A stretch of 64,000 nucleotides of DNA from Clonostachys chloroleuca (Eukaryota > Ascomycota > Sordariomycetes > Hypocreales > Bionectriaceae), in contig JBANAY010000003.1 of NCBI GenBank assembly GCA_037952775.1, forward strand, positions 36,766,001 through 36,830,000. The letters are read 5' to 3'. The translations under genes were made by a program, and so were the position numbers. Shown in pieces: positions 21,704-33,604 of this stretch; position 1 is the first letter of the stretch, and every line of letters begins with the position of its first letter. Below the pieces are notes generated by a model, which worked only from the letters and a program-made list of their open reading frames with translations, was not told where the DNA came from and searched no databases.

Positions 21704-23157
21704 CTACTCTATCAAGCCATATAGCTCATGCCGGTGCCAATCTTTGAAATTGTCTGGGAAGATTAATAAAAAAAAACATTCAATCGTCACATCAGGGTGG
21801 GGATCTGCCTTACGGTAACGGTTACTCAACTGTGCATCAGCAACATGTATCCAATATCCATCCCTTTTCGACCTCCCCATTGAACCCTCTTCCACTGAAC
21901 TTGGCTTTGTGCCACTCAACGGGGGAATTGCTCTCCAGCACGCCAGACCTCCAATCTCTGGTTGATGCATCTGTGTCCTTTCCCTGCCTTGGACCTCGAG
22001 GAGCTTGAGATCTGTCCGCGAGTACCAGAGCCAACTATCCCAAGAAACAACGACTTCCGCAGCGGGCGGCGCAATTCTCTCCAGTAGCTGGTCTAGTCTT
22101 GGGAGAAAGTAATCGTGGATTTTTTCCTCTGCCTCCTTTCTCTCGGTGTCGGTAGCACCCCATCCTATCCGGCCGCCGAAGGCTTTGTCGGACCACAGCA
22201 GAGGTTTAAAGCCAATTCGAAGGTGTCGAAGTGACGAAAAAATCACGTGGGATTGCTGAGGGTTGTCAGTGTCAAAAACACCTGGTAGAGAACGCCGAAT
22301 AAATGCTTCGTCAGGTCCGATGTCCTCTAGGCTCCAGACAAGCTCTAGTGAAGTCATCATGGACAGGATATTGGGTGATAGAAAATCCTCGATGCCACAG
22401 ATCAGAGATGGCGATTGGATGTGGATTGTGTTTGTGCCATAAAGAACCTCGATGCCTTCGCGATATCTGAGAAGGAGAGAATTTTAGTTTGAAGCCGGCA
22501 CCTGGAGAGAAGATCAGCAATTGCTACTTACGCCTGTCTGCAAGTCAGGAGCCAACCTGAGATACCGATGAAGCACTTGGATGGCCATTCTCCTGGGTAT
22601 TCTCTGCAGAGTCCCCCGGCTCGAAGACAATTGTCACACCGCGGTTCGTATGCATCTGGAGTGGAAGTATTTGCTTTTCTTCCATAAGATAGCTGATCGC
22701 TTGGATGGCATCGGTGGCATACGCAGCTGAACCACATCCAGCTTTTGGGTAATGATCGATCGTATGGTGGTCCGAGAATATTGGCAGAGATATTTGCATG
22801 CATGAAATTAGGATATTGGATTCGCTTCAGCTCCAATTCCTCTTTGTTGGAGGATAAGGTCTTGAACGGATGCCGAAAATCCAAATCCAGGTGAACCGTT
22901 TGGTCACCGAAGGCTTCCCGTAGGATGAGATGGCGAATCTCAGAGGCCAATGAAAAGAAGGAGCCATTTCCCTGCAACGCCGGACCGATTTCTATCGTTG
23001 ATTGATCATGGGGCCAAGTCGGCATTTGCTGCCGGTCTATTTTCTCTTGCTCTTGCTGGAGTTGCTGCTTCCTGCGCTCTTGTGTCCTGGCTCGCCGCAC
23101 GCTTTTTTCTTCATGCCACTTAGACCGCGGGTTGAGGCGAGACCATAGCCAGTTCAT
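21704..23157 (-). CDS. DUF7730-type protein (F-box/HET-neighbour-like)
   Basis: Exon 1 is 23157-22532 and exon 2 is 22466-21704, separated by a 65-bp intron with GTAAGT donor and CTCAG acceptor, giving 462 aa. The core carries the pattern seen in the large DUF7730 family: SLASEIRHLILREAFGD early, WLLTCRQAYREGIEVLYGTN at the splice junction, then LRHLRIGF. A basic coiled N-terminus (RRKQQLQQEQEK) precedes it. Two Cys pairs (CHRCHP, CDNCLRAGGLC) lie within the domain in a zinc-finger-like spacing. Function is unknown for this family; the fold recalls F-box-associated proteins. It lies next to the second HET gene on the same strand, 510 bp downstream of its stop. Confidence 0.78.
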
Positions 23158-23667
23158 GCTGACTTCTCTAACGGCTTGGTATCTTGAAGTGCAGAGATGA
23201 CTGGGTTGTTGGGGCGCCCAGGTTGACTTGAGAAGGACATGGATATATTTGAGTGCCCCTTATCACGTGTTTTCGTCACATTGAATGATCTTCCAGCGTC
23301 CGTTGGCTTTATTCCTCACCTATCATGTCGCTGACACCATACTCTAGCGACATTCCTCATCAGTGAAATGGTAACAAGCCGGGCGTAACCCCCTGAGTCA
23401 TGTTGCCCCGCTTACGTGAGATCTGGGCAACGATTCCACGCAGAAGAAGTTATTATGATTCGTCGCTGCTGAGATTCGAACGTAATAAATGTCGAGTCTT
23501 AATAATATTTCAAGTAGAAAAAAAAGGATTCGATAGGGTCCTGTGGTGTGATCAATAAATCGAAACGCCGCCGAGCTCGAGGTTGACGACGGGTTGAGGC
23601 CGTCGTGGAATAGACATTGTTGATGATTGCATTGCCTTTTTCTCAGCGTCTTGAAGTAGGAGCCATC
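23158..23667. other. Intergenic, promoter of the DUF7730-type gene
   Basis: No coding frame was seen. It includes a short A-run near 23518-23527 and a CACGTG-like site around 23264 (tatcacgtgttt). Confidence 0.4.
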
Positions 23668-25334
23668 TCAATTCTTCCTCATCCGTTCAATCCTCAACCT
23701 GAGGGTGTTGATGATGGATTCCAACCATTCGAGAAGTTTCTTCCACCTCGTAGACTTCTCAATGAAATCTCGAGAAGCAAGGTCGATGGCTTCTAACGTG
23801 AAGTTGAACCAATCCAGCGAGTCAAACCAGTCATTTTTAGTCAACTTCTTTCGAACCATACGGAGCCATGCCGGAGAAGTGTTGTGGATAATTGGCTGTA
23901 GCTGTGTTGTATCATGTACCCGGGAGTTGAGAGCCGTCATATTGGGTATGGGTGGGCTTGATGGCTGTTGAAAATTTCGCTTTCTTTCGTGCTGTTTCCA
24001 GTTTGACCAGGCTGGGTCCTTTAGTTTACTCTCTGAGATCATCTTTTCATATGTTGTTGAGGATAGCGTGAAATAGTCTTCGTCTTCCACACCTGAACCT
24101 GGAGTTTCTGGTTGGCCGTCTTGTGCGCTTGCCCCTTTTCGTGCCTGAATCCTCCGTGCTTCCCTAGCCAGGCCGAGGAATTCTCGAATCCAGTCAACGC
24201 ATGGAACGGTTCCTATGCATTTCTGTATTGTAGTCCAATTTCTGATGCTCCTTGTCATTTGATCGTCGGCCTCTAAAATTTGTTTCATCCCTCTGGCTGC
24301 AGCAATGGCACCCCCCAGTCGTAAAGTTTGGTAAAGTAGCAGATCAGTTGCCAGAAGAGAAATGACGTTGGTTGTGTATAGTCGACCCGCAACACTTCGG
24401 TCACAACCTCCTGATCTGAAGCCAAGGAGAGGAGGGAGTAGACCCGATCCCTAATATCACTGCATCTTCCTTCGCCATAAAGTTGAAGCAGTCTGTCGAG
24501 CTTCTCTGCCCAGCCATCACGGTGTACAAGGTCCGCGACAGGACTTGCGCCTAGTGCGCGATTCAGCTCAGCTCCCCAGCTCCCATCAGAACAAAGATCG
24601 GCCAAGAGTCCTAGTTTCAACGACCGATCACCACAATTGATAGTAACATCGTCCATCTGAGCATTGAGAATCTCTTGTCTAATCCAAGCACGATACCAAT
24701 ACTCTCGACGAAACAGAGCAAGAAGGGCTGTTGCGAATCTCTTACGCTCGTAGTCTTGCTTAAAGATAGGTTGGCGCACTCTATCATGCATGTCGAACAC
24801 ATAGTCGCTATCGTCGTCTTCAGGTCCGAGCCACACGAACACACTCCTGGCTGAACGGTAAATGTGACCCATCATCTGGACTTGATGACTGCGCTCCCCA
24901 AGATCATTCTGATTGATGCATAATGTATCCACCCAAAAGTGATGCACGTCGTTGGGCAGACCTCTAGGGCTTTCCGACTCTTTGTGGCCAGTCACCCGGC
25001 GAGTGAGAACGTTGTGAATTAGGTTATATAGATTCTGGCGAACATGGACAGCGTGCCCTTCGAGCTCGATGTTGCCTCCTTCAATATCAGGCCCCCACAT
25101 GTAGGAGATGGCCATATACTCCGGAGCTTTGTCAATCGGGTGCTCCTCCAGAGAGAAGAATGCTGACTCTGGATCATTCTCTCGGCGACCGATACGAACA
25201 AGCCGGATGAGGCCTTTTCTAGGATCCAGCGCGTTGTACAGGACTTGCCGGTTCCGTTGTGTCAGGGGAGCAGCTGGGGATGGCCCTCTCCCCTGGGCCG
25301 CTCTGGTATTGTGGTTGCCCGGTTTTGATCTCAT
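23668..25334 (-). CDS. HET-domain protein, single-base frameshift in a G6 run
   Basis: The first frame (25334-24285) contains the HET domain: MAISYMWGPD near residue 75, FWVDTLCINQNDLGERSHQV near 133-152, VFVWLGPEDDDSD and WYRAWIRQE, followed by IRDRVYSLLSLA. It then stops just after YDWGV. The next frame (24288-23668) continues with MKQILEADDQ and a Lys-rich C-terminal region with no known domain. Across the C6 run at 24311-24316 (G6 on the coding strand), one more G would join YDWGG directly to AIAAARGMK, giving about 555 aa. No intron fits. This is the same type of lesion as in the other HET gene and the OPT gene. The role would be non-self recognition if functional. Confidence 0.8.
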
Positions 25335-26425
25335 CCTGTTGCTTGATGCACTTAGGAATCGTCGAACATGTCAGACAATCCACACAACTCACTTGTAGCT
25401 GGAATGCCAACAGATGGCGGTCAAGAAGCGGACAAAAGCCTCAATCGTAACGCGCTAAGAATGGCGACCAAATCTCGTGATCAGGTTGGCCACTGGAGCA
25501 CTCGATGCCAAAGTGGGAGAAGAATTTGCTAAGAAAATACTTCGAGCAAGTAGACTAAATGGTAAGAGTGCATCTCATCGATCGGCAAGTCGTAGGATGC
25601 CAATGCGTGCACATGTTGGTTCAAGGAGGAAGTTGAGGTTTGGGCACAGCCACGCGCGATGTGACTGGTGGGCTTCACTAGAGTCGAGAGTCTAGACCCA
25701 TTTTGCAGGGATCCATGGTCTAATCTCACATCCGTAGATCATCATGTGGGGGACGAGCCACCCTCAAGCTTGGCAGAATCATGACCACCCAGTGCATGTG
25801 TTCTTTAATGCCGTGAACTAAGTGGAATTCGAGTGATAATAGTCAGCATAATAATAAAGAGTAAAAGCTAGACTCAGCAAACTAGCAAACAGTTTATGCC
25901 TGTCAAGTTGTTTATTGACCTTTCAAGTATTGGGTTTGTTTTTACATTTGGCCAGATTATAATGTCTCGGTGGATGCAGAGGCTTCTGAATTCATGTAAT
26001 ATTGGTACCTAACCGTGATCCCCTCCGAACCAAATCCTGGGCTGCTGATTTTCAGCGGATATAGCACCATTACTCCCTGCATTGCTCTGCCATAAGGGCT
26101 GATAGGCCCCAAGTATCAGGCTACTACGGCCCTGGCGTACGAGGTCCCTTAGGGAGAGCCAGTACATCGGGGATTGTGTCGAATAAAGATGGCTAGACTC
26201 CCTCTGACTCACAGAAGGGGAATGCCAGACGACCCGGCACGTGTTTTCCCCGTCCTCCGAGAACTGTTTGCCCTCAAACAGAGCTCACCTTCTCGCCTGC
26301 TTGTGACCCACCCTCTTTACGCTTCACCCAAGTCACTCTCTGCTCTGTTTACCTCCCCTGTTTCCATTTCCACAGATCCCCTGTTCCTGTTTCCACAATC
26401 ACTACTTCCACCAGAAACGATCAAC
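25335..26425. other. Divergent intergenic region (1.1 kb)
   Basis: It lies between the HET gene (minus) and the small acidic gene (plus). The last 230 bp are C/T-rich with CACGTG near 26240, consistent with a promoter for the acidic gene. No coding frame was recognised. Confidence 0.45.
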
Positions 26426-26883
26426 ATGTCTGAGCCAAAGAAACCCGAGGAGGTTGAACTCACTGTCATGAAACCACCACCACCTTCATCGCAAGACTCG
26501 CCCACTTCCCCCGTCGACAGTGAGGACGAGGACTCCGCTGAACAGCCTGCTGCTAAGGCCCAAGATTTCGTTCTTCCTCGCTTTGACTTTGAACGTCCCC
26601 AACGTTTCATGGATCCGGAGCGTTATTTGATCGAAATCATCCAGCATGTCCAGGATGATGATGATGAGATGGTCGAGGATGGAACTGGTGAAGTGGATAA
26701 CAAGTCTTCTTCATCGGGTTAGAATGCTCCCATATTCCCTTTACGTTCGGCTATACCCCTAACCTATTGCTTCTAGAGAAATCCCCGGACGAGGAATCAT
26801 CCGATGAGAAGCCATCCGATGAGAAGCCTTCGGAGGAGAAGCCCCCGAAGAAGGAAAAATCCGGTGAGGAGGCATCCGATTAG
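26426..26883 (+). CDS. Small acidic disordered protein with SDEKP repeats
   Basis: Exons 26426-26717 and 26777-26883 are joined across a 59-bp intron with GTTAGA donor, CTAAC branch and TTCTAG acceptor, giving 132 aa. The protein is acidic at both ends and disordered: an early PPPPSSQDSPTSPVDSEDED stretch, a central DFVLPRFDFERPQRFMDPE segment that may be the only folded or binding part, then DDDDEMVEDG and a C-terminal imperfect repeat of the form SSDEKP / SDEKP / SEEKP. No family was recognised. The second exon is almost entirely repeat, so repeat number could vary between strains. The start lies in the context CAACATG. Confidence 0.7.
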
Positions 26884-27235
26884 TAGGATATTCCTTTCGA
26901 TTTTGGAACTGTTTCATTGATGCAAAAACCTGTGACAATCTGAATAAATGATCTTCACCTGGTTCGGGAAGCCTGCAAATATCAAAGAGACAGATGCGTG
27001 TATTCTACTTCTGACCAGTTCTGGCTATTCTCATGGCCAGTCTACCTGCTTTGTACTGTTTTTAGTGCTCTCTTGAAACGCATTGCTGAGCAACGGCAAG
27101 CAGAGCACAATTGCAAAAACTTTGCCCAGAATTGAACCCGTTCTTTCATCAAGCTCTGCCCATTGCTGGACCGTTAATTTGTGCTCTTTTGGTTCTATGA
27201 AATATTATTCCTTTCAAACAAGTTCTGCATTATGC

Positions 27236-28368
27236 TTATTCGTCCTGAGACAGGTATTTGTCCATTTTGTTGAGGCAGATCTGAGCATGTTTCTAGAAAT
27301 CACCCGGTTAGAAACGTCACGGCTGTGGGCGGTGTGAGGCAACTTACTGCCATCGCATTGACCGTCAGTCCCCCAACATGAGGAAGAAGCGTGACAAAAT
27401 CTTGCTTCTCCAGCAGTTTTGCAGAAATCTGTGGCCTATATCTAAAGTCAGTCTCCGCCATAGCGACAAAGTCACACGGGAAGCATTTACTCATTCTCAT
27501 AGACATCGAGACCAACCCCTCCGACGATGCCCTGATCGATGGCTTCGCATAGAGCCTCCTCGTCGATGCATTTCCCGCGTGCGATATTGACGATCCGCAC
27601 GCCTTTCTTCATATTCAGAAAGCGTTCTCGCGAAAGAAGGTGGTGTGTCTCGGTTGAATAAGGGCACGTTAGGACAATACAGTCGACCTGAGGGATAAGA
27701 AGGTCTATCGTGTCATGAACATTGATCTCTGGTTGGCCTTGCCACTTGGTCGGATCTTCTATCATGGCACGGAGACTGGGTCTATCGACGGCATGGATGT
27801 GCATTCCGAGCGCTGCCACCTGCTTCGCCAGGGCCTGCCCTATAGCACCCATCCCAATGATCCCGATATGTTTGTTTTGCACGTCCATGGCAGAATTCAA
27901 AGACTCTCTGAGAGCGGGAAGAAATTGCCCAGACCGCAACATCCTCTCATACCGACTCAAGTTGCGAAAGGCCGCAATGGTGAGGTAGGTGCCGATAGTG
28001 GCGGTAGACTCGCTGCCACCATAAGAGTTGTAAAACTTGATGCCCCGGTTGTTGAGGCCTTCGATATCCTCTTCCTCAAATCCATGCCCGAAGTTGACGA
28101 TGACTCTTAGAGTAGAGGGGAAGTACTTCATGGCCAGCCTCGTCCAGCCCTGTCCAACCCTCGCGGCGGCCGGAGGGGTTCTCAGCCCGAGGCGAACGAT
28201 TCCCGAGATTTCAGAGCATGATCCGGAATTCAGACACTCGTGGAACTCATCCTGCGATTTGAAGTCGTATAGTATTACTTCGTATTGGACAGCGAACTTC
28301 TCCCACTGGTCCGGCTCGACAAGGCCGTCTGGATTTCCGATGACGAGTACTTTGTGCTTCTTCGACAT
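27236..28368 (-). CDS. D-isomer-specific 2-hydroxyacid dehydrogenase
   Basis: Exons 28368-27491, 27441-27348 and 27292-27236 splice in frame to 342 aa. The NAD-binding motif GIIGMGAIGQ lies near residue 170, preceded by the YNSYGGSESTA segment where substrate carboxylates bind. The catalytic Arg is in NIARGKCID, the LDVYENE element carries the active-site acid, and the catalytic His is in LLPHVGGLTV near residue 314. The enzyme class reversibly reduces 2-oxo acids to D-2-hydroxy acids with NAD(P)H (glyoxylate/hydroxypyruvate reductase-like group). It is on the same strand as, and 522 bp downstream of, a branched-chain aminotransferase whose product could be its substrate. The tiny last exon (18 aa) is supported by good splice sites. 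Confidence 0.88.
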
Positions 28369-28890
28369 TGTGTGCTCTCCGGTCTATACACAACGCCCTG
28401 GTTTTTGAAATTATGTTGTACTAATGGTTGTGCATGTAGAAATGCTATTCATACTAAACGGAATGCTGTTAACATGAGGCTCTCGTGCATCTTGGTGGGT
28501 CTGTCGTTCTCGATTACCCTGCTAGGTAATCGTTTGCGGTTCCCGCCCGGTTGGAAATGGGTCCAAGTAACTCTCTGGGCTAACCCGTCGTTTTCCTTTT
28601 GAAACAAAGCGGAAGGTTGAGAGGCAGAACCGCAACTGATCTGAGTAAATCAATGATAGAGCCACGAGAACCTCGAGCCAAATGGCAACTCGCTGGCTTA
28701 ACATAGGGGGCTAATCCATAACACGATGTCTTCCATGAGGGACTTTCCAATGAGGCTTGTGCTCTGATGGTTAATTTGTGAGAGTTGAACGAAGTACGGT
28801 GGGAAATGGTCTCCGGGAGAATTCGTGGTATCTTGCCAATATATTGATCTAGATGCAATAAGATGTCCCGTTTAAACATATATCTATCAA
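28369..28890. other. Intergenic between aminotransferase and dehydrogenase
   Basis: Promoter region of the dehydrogenase. No coding frame and no obvious TATA box were seen. Confidence 0.45.
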
Positions 28891-30404
28891 CTAAGCTTTC
28901 TTTGCTATATCATCTCGCGTCTCATCAACAACAAACGCCCAAGGATGCTCCTCTCGACCATAAATGATATCCTCCAACCATAGCTTGATCGTCTTTGCGT
29001 ATTTGGACACGGTGACCTTTTGCCCAGCCTCGTTCTCGGTCGTTGGGAAGTCGATGAACTTATCCTCATGAATGATCTGGGACACGGGTGAAATGAACAT
29101 CTAACGACACTATTAGCGTTCCTTCTTGTTGGATTGTATGTTGTGTTCTCCAGGAACTACTTACAGCAGTGCCGGAAACGAAAGCCTCGATAAGCCTCTC
29201 TTCTTGATGCGCCTTCACAACCTCATCGATCGAGAATGGCCTTTCAATCACATCCAAAGCGTCAAGATCGCCAGATACTTGCTTCGCCACGTCTTGGCTT
29301 CCGAGTCTCTCTCTGGCGATCTCGAGAACGCTTCTCCGAGTGATACCGTTCAAGATGACGCCCGTCTCATCAGAACATGTTACAAGCTCTAGTGCCTTGT
29401 TGTCACTCCGTCTCCAGATGACGAAGAAGTTGCTGGCCCCTGCTTCAGTGACGATGTTGCTGTCTCCAAACAACCATAAGGTCTGGCTGCACTCGTTCTG
29501 TCTTGCTCGAACCTGGGCTGTCATTGCTGGGCCATAATTGGCACCGACCTGGGACTTCATTTAGCTCTTAACTAAAAAAGGGGGGATTTCAAACCACCAA
29601 AGGCAATGCTAGAAGTAGGCACAGGTTGTGAGGCCAAAGAGATATTTAAATCTACTAACCTTTGTATTTCCAAAGCCTCCAGGCCAAGCTCTAATTTGAC
29701 TTGGCTGAGAAGTGATGAGGCGGATACCAGGATTGATGGTACCCGGCCTAGATTGAGGGAATAAGGCTGCAAAAACGAAGAACAGTGCCTCACCTGGCCT
29801 ATTGATACCCAACGCAGATCCGCTGCCCACCATGGCTGGCCGCACATAGAAGGTCGATCCGGTATCTGGTAGCCACCTTGGGCCCTCGGTGGCGACAAAG
29901 GTAGAGATGAGTTCCAGAAGCTCCTCAGGATCAAAATCGGGCAGCGAGACGCGCTCATTCGAGTCTCTCATCCTCGCACAGTTGAGCCATGGGCGGAACA
30001 GACGCAGCTTGTTGTCAAAACCACGATATGCTTTCATGCCCTCCTATTGCACGCACCTGTCAGTCAAGTGCATCCGGAATCTTTCACACATACTTTTAGA
30101 AGCCCATTGGAAGACTTACAAAGCAACTCGTGGCATAGTGTAATACACTCGCCGTTGGAGGAAGCTCAATGTTCCCATACCTTTTAATTTCCGGGGCGGC
30201 CCAACCTTCGGCTATGGTCCATTTCGCGGTCAAGATGTGCGCTGTGGTGGCATTCTGCGTCATCCTTACCGGGTCATCTAATCCAGGTACAGGACTCTGT
30301 TCATCTTCGGGGATAAGATCCTTGATCAGCGAGGAGCTGTTCATCTCCTTCACCGAGTTCCCGTTTTCGGTGACTCCATTGGATTTGTCAACAGAGGGTG
30401 CCAT
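28891..30404 (-). CDS. Branched-chain amino acid aminotransferase (fold type IV PLP enzyme)
   Basis: Exons 30404-30120, 30043-29660, 29548-29165 and 29100-28891 all join in phase 0, giving 420 aa. Recognisable elements are EGMKAYRGFDNKLRLFRP, STFYVRPAMVGSG, the GNTKVGANYGPA motif whose Lys (residue 223, last codon of exon 2) would bind pyridoxal phosphate, LWLFGDSNIVTEAGASNFF, and GVILNGITRRSVLE. The reaction transfers the amino group between Leu/Ile/Val and 2-oxoglutarate. The N-terminus (MAPSVDKSNG) has no clear mitochondrial presequence, suggesting a cytosolic isozyme. An upstream in-frame Met at 30425 is possible. Divergent from the MFS gene by 862 bp. Non-housekeeping copies of this enzyme occur in some fungal secondary-metabolite loci; that link is inference. 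Confidence 0.9.
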
Positions 30405-31266
30405 TGTGTGGATGAGACGGTGCAAGACCTGTGTGAGCCAATGGAGATGCGTAATTCTAGATTTAATTCAACATGTTTAGGTCAAGGGTCAATATTAAAG
30501 AGTACCAAAGACAGTCTAAAAACAAATATGACTTGTCGTTACTGCAAAGGACGCCGAGAAGGAGTACATCTCCGTTTGTACTTCGTTGCATGGTTGAGCA
30601 TATCTCGAATCAGGAATTCGGGAACGGTATTACAGATTAGTCCAAGAAAAACGCATATTTCCACATGCTCTCTCTTGGTCTTACGATGAGTAGACTAAGT
30701 GCTCTAGAAACAGCACCGGGTACGAGCATGCAAAACACTAAAGTTGAGCATATGGGGACTGTCTCCATAAGGTGGAGAAGGAATCGCAAACTTAGTTCCT
30801 GAATGTCTTCTCGCAAGATCTATTAGATCTTGGAAGGGCCACTTGAAATAAATAATTTCGTAATGAAAATGCAAAGACGCAATGCTTTCTCTCGATGGGC
30901 TGGGCCAGACACGTGTGTGGAGTGGTTCGAAGGGTCCCAATCGGGTATATGGGAACGAGCAAGATAACGGTGGCTACTGGGCCAACATCAAGCCATGCTC
31001 ATTGGCCTTTAAGGTTTCCGGCAGAGAGTGATGAGAGTCCCTGCAGCTACAGGTTGCTTTTAGGATGCATAACCGTTCCAAGCCCTATGCCCGATCAAGG
31101 TTCCATCACATATGCGTCCATGGTGTCAACTGGCGTGACTGTCTGCATCTAGGGCTTTAGCCGTTGAACCACCTTAAAATTAAGAGCCTGTGGTGTGTGG
31201 TGCTTCACTGACCGTAGTGTCGTAGCATCTGGGATCACCATTGCAGCCACCGGAACCAGCCGCAAA
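30405..31266. other. Divergent promoter region, aminotransferase / MFS transporter
   Basis: An 862-bp shared upstream region. No coding frame was recognised. The arrangement allows joint control of the two genes. Confidence 0.45.
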
Positions 31267-32918
31267 ATGGAAGCCATTGATATGGCACCGCCACGGAGAC
31301 CAGGGTTCTCTGGAGATCCGGAGAAAGTAGAGCAAGAAACCCAGAAAAACTCATCGAGATCAAGTCACTTCCAACGTCTGATCGATCAGGCCGGTGTTGA
31401 TTCCCAAGTCATTGCACACTCATACCCCGGTCATGGCACCTCCCAATCACCATTCATCGTTGATTTTCTCCCAATTGACGACAGGAATCCAAGAGCGTTC
31501 TCGTCCAGGAAAAAATGGACCATCATCTTCCTGCAGGCCTTGAGCGCCTTCATCGTGGCCTTTGTTAGCACCGCATTTTCTGGAGCGCTACCGGATGTCG
31601 TTCGCACTTTCAACGTCTCGTCAGAAGTTGGCGTCTTGGGGATCTCGCTCTTCGTCCTTGGCTTCGCGATCGGGCCACTGTTCTGGGCGCCGCTCTCCGA
31701 ACTCTTTGGTCGGCAATATGTGTTCCTGTCGACGTACACTGCGCTCGTCATCTTCAACGTCGGGGCTGCTGTTGCCCAGAATATCCAGACGTTGATAATA
31801 TTGCGCTTTCTTGCTGGTACGGTGGGCTCGGCGCCCCTTGTCAATGCCGGCGCTGCTGTCGCCGACCTGTTTGCGCCGGTCGAGCGTGGTCGGGCCAGTA
31901 TCCTCTTTGCTTCGGCACCGCTTCTTGGACCCTCTCTAGGTAAGCGATTCATAGCAGTTTCTAGTGTTTGCACAATTCTAATTTGATATGGAAAGGTCCA
32001 ATTGTAAGTGGCTTTCTAGGTACGAGGTGCGGCTGGCGATGGGTTGAAGGCCTCATGGCCATTCTCACGGGTGTGATGGTGGTAATCTGCGCATTCAGCG
32101 TCCCAGAGACGTACGGTCCCGTTTTGTTGCGCCGGCGGGCTCAGAAACTGTCTGCTATCACTGGGGACCGGTATATCTCTCGCTTCGAAGGCAAGAAAAG
32201 CCAGGCGAAAGCCAAGAATGGTTTTCGGATTGCATTATCTCGGCCCTGGGTAATGCTATTGCGCGAGCCGATTGTCTTGTTGAGCGCGATATACATCGCC
32301 TTCATATACGGAACGCTGTATATGCTCTTCCCTGCTTTCCCCATCATCTTTGCGCAGACGCGCGGATGGGCCCCTGAGATCAGTGCACTGGCATTTCTGG
32401 GCATGACGATAGGAATGGCGCTTTCAATTGCGTTCCTCCTGTATGACCAGAAGAGATATCGGGCGCTCACCCTTGCGACCGGATCAGCACCTCCAGAATC
32501 CAGGCTGCCGCCTGCAATGATAGGCGCCTGCTTCTTGCCCGTCGGCTTGTTCTGGTTTGCCTGGACGAACGGACCGGATGTCGCCTGGATCGTACCGATC
32601 ATCGCCTCCGGAGTATTCGGAGCAGGGCTCGTGCTCGTGTTTCTGAGCTTGACGAACTACCTCATCGACTCGTACGCGATATATGCGGCCTCGGCTCTAG
32701 CTGCGAGCGCCTTCATGCGATCGGTGTTCGGGGCTGCGTTCCCGCTGTTCGCGACCAAAATGTATGCTGGCCTCGGGATTCACTGGGCATCGTCGGTCCC
32801 TGCCTTCCTGGCATTGGCATGTCTTCCGTTTCCATTTTTGTTTTATAAGTACGGATCTTGGGTTCGGAGCAAATGCGCCTTCTCTGCCGAGATATTGGCA
32901 GAGCGCTCCTTGACGTAG
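31267..32918 (+). CDS. MFS multidrug/polyamine-type transporter (DHA1)
   Basis: Exons 31267-31939 and 31996-32918 (intron 56 bp, AAG acceptor) give 531 aa. A 90-residue polar N-terminus precedes twelve predicted membrane helices. The first half shows FVSTAFSGALPDVVRTF, then GPLFWAPLSELFGRQ, which carries the PLSxxxGR form of the MFS loop 2-3 motif found in TPO/FLR-type H+ antiporters, and GTVGSAPLVNAGAAVADLF. The central loop has SVPETYGPVLLRRRA, the PET signature of drug:H+ antiporter-1 members. It probably exports small molecules or drugs at the plasma membrane. The ATG at 31267 is used; a second Met five codons later is possible. It is divergent from the aminotransferase gene. Confidence 0.88.
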
Positions 32919-33604
32919 TTGATGCCTGAGGCGCCCAATTGAATAGAACAGAACGTAGAAGTACACCGGCACTGGAAATAAATTGTTCCAGCGCTTATGG
33001 ACCGATTGCAATGAGGTGACATCGTGTTTCAGGCTTTGGATTTCAGTGGCAGACTATGTCGCATCAACTAGGATTACCCCTTCGCTGCAGATCACCAACA
33101 TGGAGCATTGACTGGCGGATAATAGTGCCTCCCCCGCGAACGTCGCAATGAGCTTGGGGATCCTGGACTTGTCACGCTATTCTTGCATGGTTGTTCTCTC
33201 ACCCGGCCAACACTCCTGAGCCAGCGCGGTCAACCAACATGCTCTGCCACTGTCCAGCGAACGCGGCTCCTTCACCATCGGCCAATCCACCAGGGCCAAT
33301 GCCAGATAGCCTTGGTTTGCGTGCTTCTCTACCCCAGATTGGAGAGTTCCTCCTATCACAGTCGCCCCGGTCACAAGCGTGTGTGTGGGGACGAGGACCA
33401 ACACGGCTTCCATTCTGGTAATGTTATACGTGATAAGCTATCGGCCGGGACCTCGCCATTCTAATCTTCTGCCGCTAGTCTTCTCTCTCTTGACGATTCG
33501 TTAGCCGATATATTGAATGTCTAATGACAGCGACGTGCTCATGATCTAGATGCCATCGGGAATATCACACTCGGACACGCCCTCGCGTCGGAGAGCTTCT
33601 CATC
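32919..33604. other. Intergenic, promoter of the OPT gene
   Basis: No coding frame was supported. Several overlapping short frames between 33177 and 33464 lack motifs. Confidence 0.45.

Noticed and set aside
24285..24330. Short intron bridging the two HET2 frames
   Set aside because: It would need a roughly 40-bp intron and delete conserved-looking residues; one additional G gives a smoother join.
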